64,000 bases of DNA, from assembly GCA_049324115.1 (NCBI GenBank), contig JBMOMN010000009.1:248001-312000 (forward strand), read 5' to 3'. The notes under the pieces were generated by a model. That model was not told where the DNA came from. It worked only from the letters and a program-made list of their open reading frames with translations, and did not search any database. The translations under genes were made by a program, and so were the position numbers. Shown here piece after piece: positions 40,852-48,977 of this stretch (within the stretch, counting starts at the first letter, position 1; every line of letters begins with the position of its first letter). The DNA is from UBA5796 sp040752455 (lineage in GTDB: Bacteria; Chloroflexota; Anaerolineae; Anaerolineales; Villigracilaceae).

Positions 40852-42794
40852 GCTTTCGGGCCGAGCAGGCCGGTCATGCCGCTGGCGGCCGAGACGAGGG
40901 TCTTCATCAACTCGGCGCGGCTGTCCTGGGCCTGCTTCACCATGTCCAGGTGGATCTGCCAGACGGCGGTATCCACTTCGCCGTCGGTTTCGGGGACGGC
41001 CACCAGGGTGTCGCCGTCAACGTTGACCCGGGTCATGGCCCGCAGGCGGGCGTTGCCCTTGAACTCACCGGCTTCGTAGGTCACGCCGCCCATATCTTCA
41101 GTGATGTAGGTGCGGACTTCGAGGCTGGTGGCGTCATCGAGGGCCTTGCTCAGGTAGGCGCTCAGTTTTTCGACGAATTTCTTCAACGCTTCATTGACTT
41201 CGCCGCCGGATTTGAAAGTATCGAGCACGCCGTAATCGGTGACGGCCTCGGCGGTGGCGGCGGGTGCGGGAGCGGCCTCGGGGGCGGGAGCGTCGAATTT
41301 GGCCGCGCCAGACCCCAGGTCCGAGGGCGCAGCTTTGAGGGTAATGCTGGGGCGTTCGGCTTTGCCCTTCCCGTCGGCAACCATCAGGCGCACGGCCGGG
41401 TCCCCGATCACCACGAAGTTGCGGGCGTCGTTGTTGGCGGTCCACATCCCGGAGAGTTCGAGGTCGTCGGCTTTCTTGCCGAATTCGATCTCCTCCAGTT
41501 CCACGCTCAGGTCGGAGGAGAGTTCGGCGTAGCGTTCGTTGAAGTATTCGAAGGCCGAGCCGACCGGGTGGCCTTCCATCAGCCGCTTGAGGGTCGACTC
41601 GAAGACGGCCAGTTGGCGGCCCGCCTTGCCCCAGACGAAGGAGTAGCCCCAGGCGCGCTCCACGTGGCCGATGTAAGCCAGCGCCCCGCCCTGGGGGTTG
41701 GAGAGCATCTTCTTGGCCAGGTTGGCCACGAAGGCAGACGGGGCGATCTCGCCGCGCTCTTTGAAGGCTTGCTTGGCGAACTCGTCCATTTTCGGGGTGC
41801 CCGCGCCGTAACAGGCGAAGGCGAAGGCGATCAGGCCGAGCAGGTTGGCGTCGGCGGCGAGGTCGTCGGCGGCGAAGTAGAAGTCTTTCGGGATGGGCTT
41901 GCGCCACGCCTTGGGGCCGGGCCAGTCCTGGCAGAGCAGGCCGCCCTGGTCGGTGAGCTGCAACTCGTGGCCGTTGGGGAAGCCCATGCCGTGGCTGGCG
42001 GTGAAGAGCAGGGCCGGGGTCTTGGCGCCTCCCAGGTAATTGCCCAGGTTGGACTTGGTGGCCTGGTCCGCTTTGACCAGGTCGAAGCCCCAGGTGGGTT
42101 GGTCTTTGCCCATGCTGTCCACCAGCGGGGCGATCAGGTGCTCGGACGAGAGGTTGGTGGCGCGGTCGTCGGGGTTCGAGACGCCGAAGAAGGCCGCGCT
42201 GCGGGGCAGGCCGATCTTCTTCTTTTCGGCCTCGACCACGCTGTTGGCGTAGTTCCAGTAATCTTCGGGCTTGTCGAAATGGACGCGGCCAACCGCGTAC
42301 TGCACGTCGAGCTGGTACTGGAAGGTGTAGGGGATCTTCTCCGGCTCGCCGACGATCAGCAGGTAATAGGGGTTCTTTTCGGGGTCCGCCGGGCCGGGGC
42401 CGGAGCCGTGCCGTTCGAGGAAGCCGCGCTTGTTCTCGCCGGGGCGGTACGCCGCAGGGCCGATGTATTCCTTGTAGTAATGTTCCTTGGATCTGGCGGC
42501 CTGCTCCTTGCGCCAGTCCAGCAGCGGGCGCAGGGCCTCGACCACGGCCGGGTCGGCGTCGTGAGCGAAGATCACGCCCCAGCCGGTGGTGGACAGGTCC
42601 TTCGGGTCGGCGCCTTCCTTGACGCCGTAGTGTCCCTGGGTGGAGCGCTCGTAGTACCACTTGAGTTCCTGGAGGGCTTGCGGGTCCTGCGTCTCGCCGC
42701 GGATAATGGATGAAAGCTGGCCGGCCTGCATGGGCGGGAGCAGGGGTTCGCCTGTGGCGGCGTTGATGCCGTTGAAGATTAGTTCTTCGCTCAT
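40848..42794 (-). CDS. Gingipain-like (C25) caspase-fold cysteine protease
   Basis: 648 residues, no signal peptide, so probably cytoplasmic, unlike secreted gingipains. C25 features: YYLLIVGEPEKIPYTFQYQL, YAVGRVHFDKPEDYWNYANS, the catalytic His in LLFTASHGMGFPNGHE (H268), the catalytic Cys in LIAFAFACYGAGTPKMDEF (C328), GGALAYIGHVERAWGYSF and the family's closing FVVIGDPAVRLM (461-471). A Pro/Ala linker (485-530) leads to the C-terminal domain (534-643) shared with the 108-residue protein. GGAG precedes ATG 42794. It lies in a cassette with CHAT-SIR2 and STAND-WD40 genes; a regulated intracellular protease is likely. Confidence 0.85.
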   Translation of the reverse strand: MSEELIFNGINAATGEPLLPPMQAGQLSSIIRGETQDPQALQELKWYYERSTQGHYGVKEGADPKDLSTTGWGVIFAHDADPAVVEALRPLLDWRKEQAARSKEHYYKEYIGPAAYRPGENKRGFLERHGSGPGPADPEKNPYYLLIVGEPEKIPYTFQYQLDVQYAVGRVHFDKPEDYWNYANSVVEAEKKKIGLPRSAAFFGVSNPDDRATNLSSEHLIAPLVDSMGKDQPTWGFDLVKADQATKSNLGNYLGGAKTPALLFTASHGMGFPNGHELQLTDQGGLLCQDWPGPKAWRKPIPKDFYFAADDLAADANLLGLIAFAFACYGAGTPKMDEFAKQAFKERGEIAPSAFVANLAKKMLSNPQGGALAYIGHVERAWGYSFVWGKAGRQLAVFESTLKRLMEGHPVGSAFEYFNERYAELSSDLSVELEEIEFGKKADDLELSGMWTANNDARNFVVIGDPAVRLMVADGKGKAERPSITLKAAPSDLGSGAAKFDAPAPEAAPAPAATAEAVTDYGVLDTFKSGGEVNEALKKFVEKLSAYLSKALDDATSLEVRTYITEDMGGVTYEAGEFKGNARLRAMTRVNVDGDTLVAVPETDGEVDTAVWQIHLDMVKQAQDSRAELMKTLVSAASGMTGLLGPKA

Positions 42795-42812
42795 AAGTCT
42801 CCTTTTATTTTT

Positions 42813-42876
42813 AAACTTCGGAAGTCTTTCCCGGGGTCATTCCAACCGGGAATCTTTCCTGAGACTTCCGAAGTTT
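42813..42876. terminator. Long stem-loop between STAND gene and C25 gene
   Basis: AAACTTCGGAAGTCT (42813-42827) pairs with AGACTTCCGAAGTTT (42862-42876); an inner TCCCGG/CCGGGA pair extends it. The T-rich flank is on the plus side, so termination of the minus-strand transcript may be partial. The core is the same CTTCCGAAG element as after greA. Confidence 0.7.
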
Positions 42877-42883
42877 TTCTTTT

Positions 42884-45800
42884 CTACGGACTGCGCGCCG
42901 GGCGCGGGGTCGGCGGCGTGCGGTAGACCGGGATGCCGGTCAGGTCGCCGGTGGTCTCGCCCAGGCCCGAATAGACCCAGCACTGGGCGTCCAGCACGGT
43001 GACGACCCACCAGCGGGGTATGCCCGGTTCCGAAACGCCGATGATCGAAGCGGTATCGCCGGAGCGGAGGGAGGTCACGATGTCATATCCCGGTCCCGGC
43101 CCGGAGCGGCAGTAGGCGGGCGTGATGGCGACGAAGGTCGGCGGCCCGAGGGCGATCGGCGTGGCCGTCGGCAGGGCTGTGGGGGTGGTCTGGGCCTGGG
43201 GTGCGGCGGTCGGGGTGGGCGTGAAGGTGCTGGGGACGTACACGGTCACGGGGACGGCCGTGATCAAGAGCGGCTGCGGTGTAAAATCTTCCTTCCCGGA
43301 AGGACAGGGGCTGATGTGGTAGATGTTGCACTCGGCTTCCGAGAAGGGCCGGAGCAGGCGCTCGCGGGCCAGGGCTTCCAGGTCAGCCGCAGCGACGACG
43401 AACCCGCGCACCGTGCCGTCGGCCCCGGCGGTCAGGATGGTGCGGCCGTCGGGCGAGAAAACGGCGTTGTAGATGCGGTCGGTGTTGCCGTAAAGGGAGT
43501 GGTAATCGAAGGTACCCATGAACCAGAAACGGGCGATCCCGTCAATGCCGCCGGCGACCAGGGAGAGACTGTCCGGACTCCAGGCAACCGAGTCGAGCGT
43601 GCCGCTGGCCAGGTCGTCCGGGGTCTGGTAAATATTGCCGAAGTTCTCAGGAGCCAGGTCCCAGATGATGATCGTCCCGTCATCGCTGGCCGAGGCCAGG
43701 AAATTGCCGCCCGGGCTGAACGAAAGGTCCCGGATGATGTCGCTGTGGTCTCCGAGGCTGTCCTTCACGAGCCGCCCGCTGCGCGCATCCCAGATCTGGA
43801 TGTTCCCGTTGTAATACCCGGCGGCAAAATAGCGGTTGTCGGGGCTGTAGTCCACGCCGTAGATCGCGCTGCTCTCGTCTTCGAAGGTGTACAGGGTTTC
43901 GCCGCTGGACACGTCCCAGACCGTGAGACGACCGTTGGCGCTGGTATCGCCCCCGCCGGCGACCAGGAACTGTCCGTCGCCTGAAAAGGCGACTTCGTTC
44001 ACGCTGACGCCGAAATCCAGGACCTTCAGTTCGGCCCCTGTGGACGGATCCCAGATGCGGACGGTTTCGTCCCGGCCGCCGGATGCGATCCAGCGGCCGT
44101 CGGGGCTGTAATCCACCGACTGGACGGCGCGCTCGTGACCCCGGAGGGTCAGCAATTCCCGGCGGGATGCGGCGTCCCAGACGTGGACCAGCTGGTCGCG
44201 GCCTGTGGCGGCGAACCGCGTCCCGTCGGGGGAATAGGCCAGGTCGTACACCTGGTCGTTGTAATCGAGCGTGAACAGCTCGTAGCTGCCTTCCTTGGAG
44301 ACGTTCCACAGGCGCACGGTCATGTCCTGGCTGGCGGTGGCGATGTACTTTTCATCCGGGCTGATGGCGACGCTGAAGACCTGGTCGCTGTGGCCGCGCA
44401 GGAGCAGGTCCGGGCGGCCGTAGGTCGTATCCCAGGAGCGGATCGTGCGGTCGGAGCTGGTGGAAAACAGGGTGGAGCCGTCGCGGGTGAAGGCCAGACT
44501 GAAGATCCAATCCCGGTGGCCGGGGATGGACATGAGCAGTTCGCCGGTATCCACGTCCCAAATACGGATGAGCCGGTCGGTGCAGGTCGAGGCCAGTTTC
44601 GTCCCGTCGGGGCTGTAGGCAACGGCGGTGACGAAGCCGTCGTGGCCGGTGAGCCGGAAGAGCAGTTCCCCCGTGGACGAATCCCAGATGCGGACGGTCT
44701 GGTCGTAGCTGGCGGTGGCGATCCGGGTCCCGTCGGGGCTGTAGGCGATGGAGGTCAGCTCGTTGACGTGGCCTTCCAGGGTCAGCAGCAGTTCCCACGT
44801 GGCCGAATCCCAGACCCTGGCGGTCATGTCGGAGGAGGCCGAGGCGATCCGGCTGCCGTCGGGGCTGTAGGCCAGCCACCAGATCGCCGTCTCGTGGGCC
44901 GCCAGGTCGTGGACCAGGGTCCCGTCTGAAACGTCGAAGGTCAGGATGTGCCCGTTCCGGGTCGAGATGGACAGGTGCGCGCCGAAGGGGTCGAAAACCG
45001 CATAGGTCAGCCCGGCATCCACGCTGAATTCGCGGACGACCTCGCCGGTTTCGATATCCCAGATGCGGGCCGTGCCGTCGTTGGAGGCCGAGGCCAGCTT
45101 CGTCCCGTCGGGGCTGAAGACCACGCTGTAGACCTTGTCGGTGTGGCCGTAGTAAATGCGGCTGACGCGCATGGACGGCAGGGCCAGCCGCAGGGATTCC
45201 TCGGCCTCCGAGACGAGATGGCCGGTCTCATCCACCGATTGGAGCGCCAGCAGCACGCTCAACTCGGACTGGTCTTCGGCGACGCTCTTGGCCTGCGCCC
45301 CGTATTCGCGGGCAGTGGCGATCTGTTCCGCTGCCCTGGATCGGAAGAAGAAGTAGATCGCAACGGCGCTGATGATGACGGAGGCGTTAAAAAGCCAGCG
45401 GATGATGGTATTGGTGCGGCGTTCACGGACGGCCGCGGCATGGGCCTTCTTGCAGGCTTCGTAAAATTCCCGTTCGAAATCCAGCAGGTTGTCCAGATTG
45501 GCCTGGGCCCATTGGGCGGCGGTGACGAATTCCGCGCTGCCCAACAGCAAACCGTCGGGGCGGCCCTGTTTGTTCCACAGGTCGGCCTGGCGCTGGAACA
45601 GGTTAAGGTTGGCGTTGAACCAGCGCTCGTTGTCATCACGCACCGGTTCGATCAGCCGGTCGTGGGCCAGTTCGAACCAGGTGATGCCGCCGCGCTTTTC
45701 GGCGCGGACGATGCGCAGCCGTTCGAGGAACCAGATGGTCTCGTTCTTCAAGCCTTCGCTGGCTTCGGGGGCCATCTGCACCTGGCCGCGCAGCCCCTGG

Positions 45801-46837
45801 ACGGTGATCAGGCGGGTGTTGACCCATTCGCGGATGGCGCGCTCGCTCGTGCCCGTTTCGCTGGCGGCGATGGCGACCTGGGTGGCGTAGTAGGCGCTCA
45901 GGGCGGTGTCAATGTCGCCGGATTTGGCGACATCTTCCAGGGTGATCTGCTGGCTGCCGCCGGGGATCTGCATCCACAAGCGGCGGCAGACCACCTGCAA
46001 CTGGACCGGTTCGACGTACAGGCCGGGCTGTTCCGCGGTCGTGCCGTCGGCCTGCTGGATGCGCACCCGGCGCAGCTCATCGGCCAGGCCGCGGGCAGCT
46101 TCGAGTTGGAATTCCACGCCCTGGGCCGCGGCCGGCTCGCGGATGGCGTGGATGGAGGCTTCAGCCGAGAGCAGGTCGAGCCGGTAACGGTTGCCGAGGC
46201 GCGTCGGTACGGGACGCAGGTAAGGGTCCAGGCCCGCTACGAAATCCTCCCGGATGGCGAACAGGGCGTAGATGCCCCGGTCGCGCAGGCACTCGCCGAC
46301 CTGGATGAAGAATTCCTGTTTGGCGTCCCGGTCGGTGGGGTCGGCGGTGAGGATTTCCTCCATCTGGTCGAAGAGCAGGACGTAAGGCGCGCGGCCATCC
46401 GAATCGGGGTTGAGGCGCTGGGCGCGCTGGCAGTATTTTTCGACGTAGGCCGGGAAGCGCAGGGTCGCCAGTTCGTTATCGGAGAAGCGTTCTTTGGCGT
46501 CCACCGCATCTTCGAGGCTGGCCATGGCGCTGAACACGTAACGGTTGAAAGCCTCGTCGAGGGTGGCGGCGGGCGGCGGCTCCTGGTTGACGCGCATCGG
46601 CGGCAGGACGACGAAGCCCTGTTTCTCCAGTTCGGGGATGAGGGCGGCGTTGAGCAGCGAGCTTTTGCCCGCGCCGGAGGGCGAGTAGAGCAGCACGATC
46701 CGCTCGGCGATGATCAGGTCGAGCATCTCGGCGGTTTCGCGGTCGCGGCCGTAAAGTTTTTCCCCGGTCCTGAAGGCGCGCGGCCCGACATACGGGTTCG
46801 AGCGGGAGACCAGGGTGGCAGTGTTACTTTCGGACAT
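42884..46837 (-). CDS. nSTAND-type ATPase, TM helix, 14 WD40 repeats and SH3 tail
   Basis: 1317 residues. After NPYVGPRAFRTGEKLYGRDR comes a P-loop (YSPSGAGKSSLL, K58), Walker B (YVLLFDQMEE, 152-161) and an ALFAIREDFVAGL sensor region: the nSTAND1/Novel-STAND layout with a winged-helix end near 390. One TM helix (481-498, WLFNASVIISAVAIYFFF) follows, then from about 560 fourteen WD40 units (for example HVNELTSIAYSPDGTRIATA), enough for two seven-bladed propellers. A Pro/Thr linker and an SH3-like domain (CRSGPGPGYDIVTSLRSGDT) end the protein. ATG 46837 is 10 bp after the CHAT gene. It is likely the sensor/switch of the cassette. Confidence 0.9.
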   Translation of the reverse strand: MSESNTATLVSRSNPYVGPRAFRTGEKLYGRDRETAEMLDLIIAERIVLLYSPSGAGKSSLLNAALIPELEKQGFVVLPPMRVNQEPPPAATLDEAFNRYVFSAMASLEDAVDAKERFSDNELATLRFPAYVEKYCQRAQRLNPDSDGRAPYVLLFDQMEEILTADPTDRDAKQEFFIQVGECLRDRGIYALFAIREDFVAGLDPYLRPVPTRLGNRYRLDLLSAEASIHAIREPAAAQGVEFQLEAARGLADELRRVRIQQADGTTAEQPGLYVEPVQLQVVCRRLWMQIPGGSQQITLEDVAKSGDIDTALSAYYATQVAIAASETGTSERAIREWVNTRLITVQGLRGQVQMAPEASEGLKNETIWFLERLRIVRAEKRGGITWFELAHDRLIEPVRDDNERWFNANLNLFQRQADLWNKQGRPDGLLLGSAEFVTAAQWAQANLDNLLDFEREFYEACKKAHAAAVRERRTNTIIRWLFNASVIISAVAIYFFFRSRAAEQIATAREYGAQAKSVAEDQSELSVLLALQSVDETGHLVSEAEESLRLALPSMRVSRIYYGHTDKVYSVVFSPDGTKLASASNDGTARIWDIETGEVVREFSVDAGLTYAVFDPFGAHLSISTRNGHILTFDVSDGTLVHDLAAHETAIWWLAYSPDGSRIASASSDMTARVWDSATWELLLTLEGHVNELTSIAYSPDGTRIATASYDQTVRIWDSSTGELLFRLTGHDGFVTAVAYSPDGTKLASTCTDRLIRIWDVDTGELLMSIPGHRDWIFSLAFTRDGSTLFSTSSDRTIRSWDTTYGRPDLLLRGHSDQVFSVAISPDEKYIATASQDMTVRLWNVSKEGSYELFTLDYNDQVYDLAYSPDGTRFAATGRDQLVHVWDAASRRELLTLRGHERAVQSVDYSPDGRWIASGGRDETVRIWDPSTGAELKVLDFGVSVNEVAFSGDGQFLVAGGGDTSANGRLTVWDVSSGETLYTFEDESSAIYGVDYSPDNRYFAAGYYNGNIQIWDARSGRLVKDSLGDHSDIIRDLSFSPGGNFLASASDDGTIIIWDLAPENFGNIYQTPDDLASGTLDSVAWSPDSLSLVAGGIDGIARFWFMGTFDYHSLYGNTDRIYNAVFSPDGRTILTAGADGTVRGFVVAAADLEALARERLLRPFSEAECNIYHISPCPSGKEDFTPQPLLITAVPVTVYVPSTFTPTPTAAPQAQTTPTALPTATPIALGPPTFVAITPAYCRSGPGPGYDIVTSLRSGDTASIIGVSEPGIPRWWVVTVLDAQCWVYSGLGETTGDLTGIPVYRTPPTPRPARSP

Positions 46838-46847
46838 TCGATGCTCC

Positions 46848-48902
46848 CTATGGGGCGGCGGGGGCCAGTTGCTGGGACAGTTCCTTGACGAAATCGTCGG
46901 AAGCGCCCCAGTATATGCTGATGTCTGCATCCCCGAAGTAGTTTTCGAGGTAGTCACGCGCCCGTTCGGGTTCGCTGGTCGAACTCTCGTCCGGGTCAAT
47001 CTGGACCCCGATGTGGGCGTAGCGGCTGCGGCGGCCGCCTCCCTGCTGGCCCATAATGGCCCGGTAGAAGACCCGGAACGACCAGTCGTCCAATTGGAAG
47101 CCGATGAACATCAGGGCGCTGTCGGCCAGGGCGCGCCGCACGGCAGTGGGGATCAGGTCTTTGTTGCTGGTCAGGCCGATCAGGAAGTCGAAGTAATCGT
47201 CCTGGGTCAGGACAAGCGAATCGGCGTTGTCCCAGCGGCCGAAAAGATGGTAAACGAGGGGCCGGCCGGGGTCGGGACGGTAATCCGGCTCCTTCTCGAA
47301 GACCGAAGCCATCGTGTCAATGTATTCGTTCCACGGGCAAACGACGACTTCAGGCTTCCTGCCCGCCTCCGCCAGGGCGTCAGCCAGCAGGTTGTCGTAA
47401 TTGGTGGTGATGTAGATCGGCAGCGGGAGTCCGGCCAGGATCCGGTGCGCTTCGGTGGGATCCTTTTCGCGCAGGGCCTTGCCGGCTGTCGAGAGCATGG
47501 AAGCCACTTTGGCGCGCGGCTGTTTCAAATCGTCGGGCAGGGCGCTTTCGAAGCGCTTCTTCAAACTTTCGCGGACGGTATCTTCGAGGGTATCGTAGGG
47601 GAAATGCCGGTCCTGGTTGACCGCCAGGTACTGCGCCACCTGGGGCAGCACGTCCCGCTGGTGGGTGGCCAGGGGATAGTGGTACTTGTCGGCCCAGCGG
47701 CGGGCGATGTCGCGCCAGGGGCCGAGATAAGGTTCCAGCAGGCCGGAGCCGATGATGGGGGTACACTGGCCGCGGTCCACGCTGCGGAGCAACGAAGGCC
47801 ATTTCTCGAACCCGCCTTCGTCGCCGAAACCGGGCACGTACCAGATCCGCCCGGATTTCAGGCGCATGAACAGGGCGGGCATCCAGAAATCGGCCTGCTG
47901 GCGGACCGTCCCGCGGGCAACGGCCATCGCCCGGTCAATCTGCCCGTCTTTTTGCAATTCGGTGAAAAAGACCGGCATGAACTTTTCGACGGTTTCCATG
48001 AAGACGTTGCCCTGCATCGCCACCACCGCCGGGACTCCCGTCTCGGCCAGGCTCGGACCCAGGGCCTGCAGCGCCTCGCCCGCGCCTTTCCCGGCGCTCT
48101 GGCAGGAGGCCAGCACGATCAGGCGCGGCGGGTTGTCGAGTTCCTTGACCCGCGTCACCAGTTCGAGGCCGGCGGTGCGCCCGACCTTGCCCTCGTCGTC
48201 TTGCAGGAAGAGCCAGGGCTGGTCTTTGGCATAGACGCCGTGCGCCACCAGGTAAAGGATGTCGTAGCCCTCGCGCAATTTTTCGACGAGGGCGTTCAGG
48301 GTGCAGAATTCCTTGTCGCTGCCCGGCAGGGCCGTGACCGGGATGCTGCCCAGGCCGGTCCTGGCGCGGCCCAATTCCCCCGCCACGTCCACGGCTTCGA
48401 GCGAGTACTCGCCCAGGTTGGACGGGTTGGCGATCGCCACCAGCGCCCTCAACTCGCCCTTGGCCTTCAAGCGCACGGGACGCAGGTCGGTGCTGCTCAG
48501 GTAACGCGAGAAGAAAAGCTGTTCGCTGGTAAAGAGGGGCGAGCCGTCCTGCGGGTCGCGCAGCGTCTCCCAGTAGAGGCTGTGCAATTCGGGGGCGCTG
48601 GGGCCGGCCAGCAGGCGCATCCGCAGCGGCGCTTTCAGGGATTGGGCGCTGGCCCGCGCCTGGGCGAATGCGGAAAGCACGCCTGCGTCCGCGAACAGGC
48701 TGGCAGACAACGCCTTGCCGTAGTCTTCGGGGCTGTCAATTTTGGCCTGGAGTGCCGGGATGTCCAGCTCAACGGTGATCTTCTCCCCCTGCCCCAGGCG
48801 CACGTCGGCGTCGCTGTTGGGTTGGCTGAAGCGCATTTCTATGCTATAGGTTGCGCCTTCCCGGCGGTGTAGACTCAGTTCAAGTTCTGCAAATTCAGCC
48901 AA
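46848..48902 (-). CDS. CHAT caspase-like protease fused to SIR2-like domain
   Basis: 684 residues with a TTG start (48902) chosen because GGAG lies 7-10 nt upstream and the family N-terminus MAEFAELELSLHRREG begins there. CHAT domain about 150-355: the catalytic pair is H221 in ILYLVAHGVYAKDQPW and C267 in LIVLASCQSAGKGAG. SIR2-like domain about 378-684: CTPIIGSGLLEPYL, YITTNYDNLLADAL, VYHLFGRWDNADSLVLTQDD and LMFIGFQLDDWSFR, as in defence-associated NAD+-consuming SIR2 proteins. Protease plus putative NADase in one chain suggests an abortive-infection-type effector. It sits between the C39-SH3 and STAND genes. Confidence 0.92.
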   Translation of the reverse strand: MAEFAELELSLHRREGATYSIEMRFSQPNSDADVRLGQGEKITVELDIPALQAKIDSPEDYGKALSASLFADAGVLSAFAQARASAQSLKAPLRMRLLAGPSAPELHSLYWETLRDPQDGSPLFTSEQLFFSRYLSSTDLRPVRLKAKGELRALVAIANPSNLGEYSLEAVDVAGELGRARTGLGSIPVTALPGSDKEFCTLNALVEKLREGYDILYLVAHGVYAKDQPWLFLQDDEGKVGRTAGLELVTRVKELDNPPRLIVLASCQSAGKGAGEALQALGPSLAETGVPAVVAMQGNVFMETVEKFMPVFFTELQKDGQIDRAMAVARGTVRQQADFWMPALFMRLKSGRIWYVPGFGDEGGFEKWPSLLRSVDRGQCTPIIGSGLLEPYLGPWRDIARRWADKYHYPLATHQRDVLPQVAQYLAVNQDRHFPYDTLEDTVRESLKKRFESALPDDLKQPRAKVASMLSTAGKALREKDPTEAHRILAGLPLPIYITTNYDNLLADALAEAGRKPEVVVCPWNEYIDTMASVFEKEPDYRPDPGRPLVYHLFGRWDNADSLVLTQDDYFDFLIGLTSNKDLIPTAVRRALADSALMFIGFQLDDWSFRVFYRAIMGQQGGGRRSRYAHIGVQIDPDESSTSEPERARDYLENYFGDADISIYWGASDDFVKELSQQLAPAAP

Positions 48903-48920
48903 GATATTACTCCAGATAAA

Positions 48921-48958
48921 TTCGCTGGAGAGGACGGAATGATGTCCCCTCCAGCGAA
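48921..48958 (-). promoter_or_regulatory. Stem-loop ahead of the CHAT-SIR2 gene
   Basis: TTCGCTGGAG pairs with CTCCAGCGAA (10 bp) with further inner pairing (AGGAC/GTCC). It lies between the C39-SH3 stop and the CHAT Shine-Dalgarno, which overlaps nothing in the stem. It could limit read-through or stabilise the downstream message. Confidence 0.5.
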
Positions 48959-48977
48959 TCAAGGTACAGGATTTCGA

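Noticed and set aside
40950..46888. Long plus-strand frames (587 and 646 codons) opposite the C25 and STAND genes
   Set aside because: The minus strand shows catalytic motifs, WD40 repeats and Shine-Dalgarno sites; the plus frames are low-complexity mirrors.
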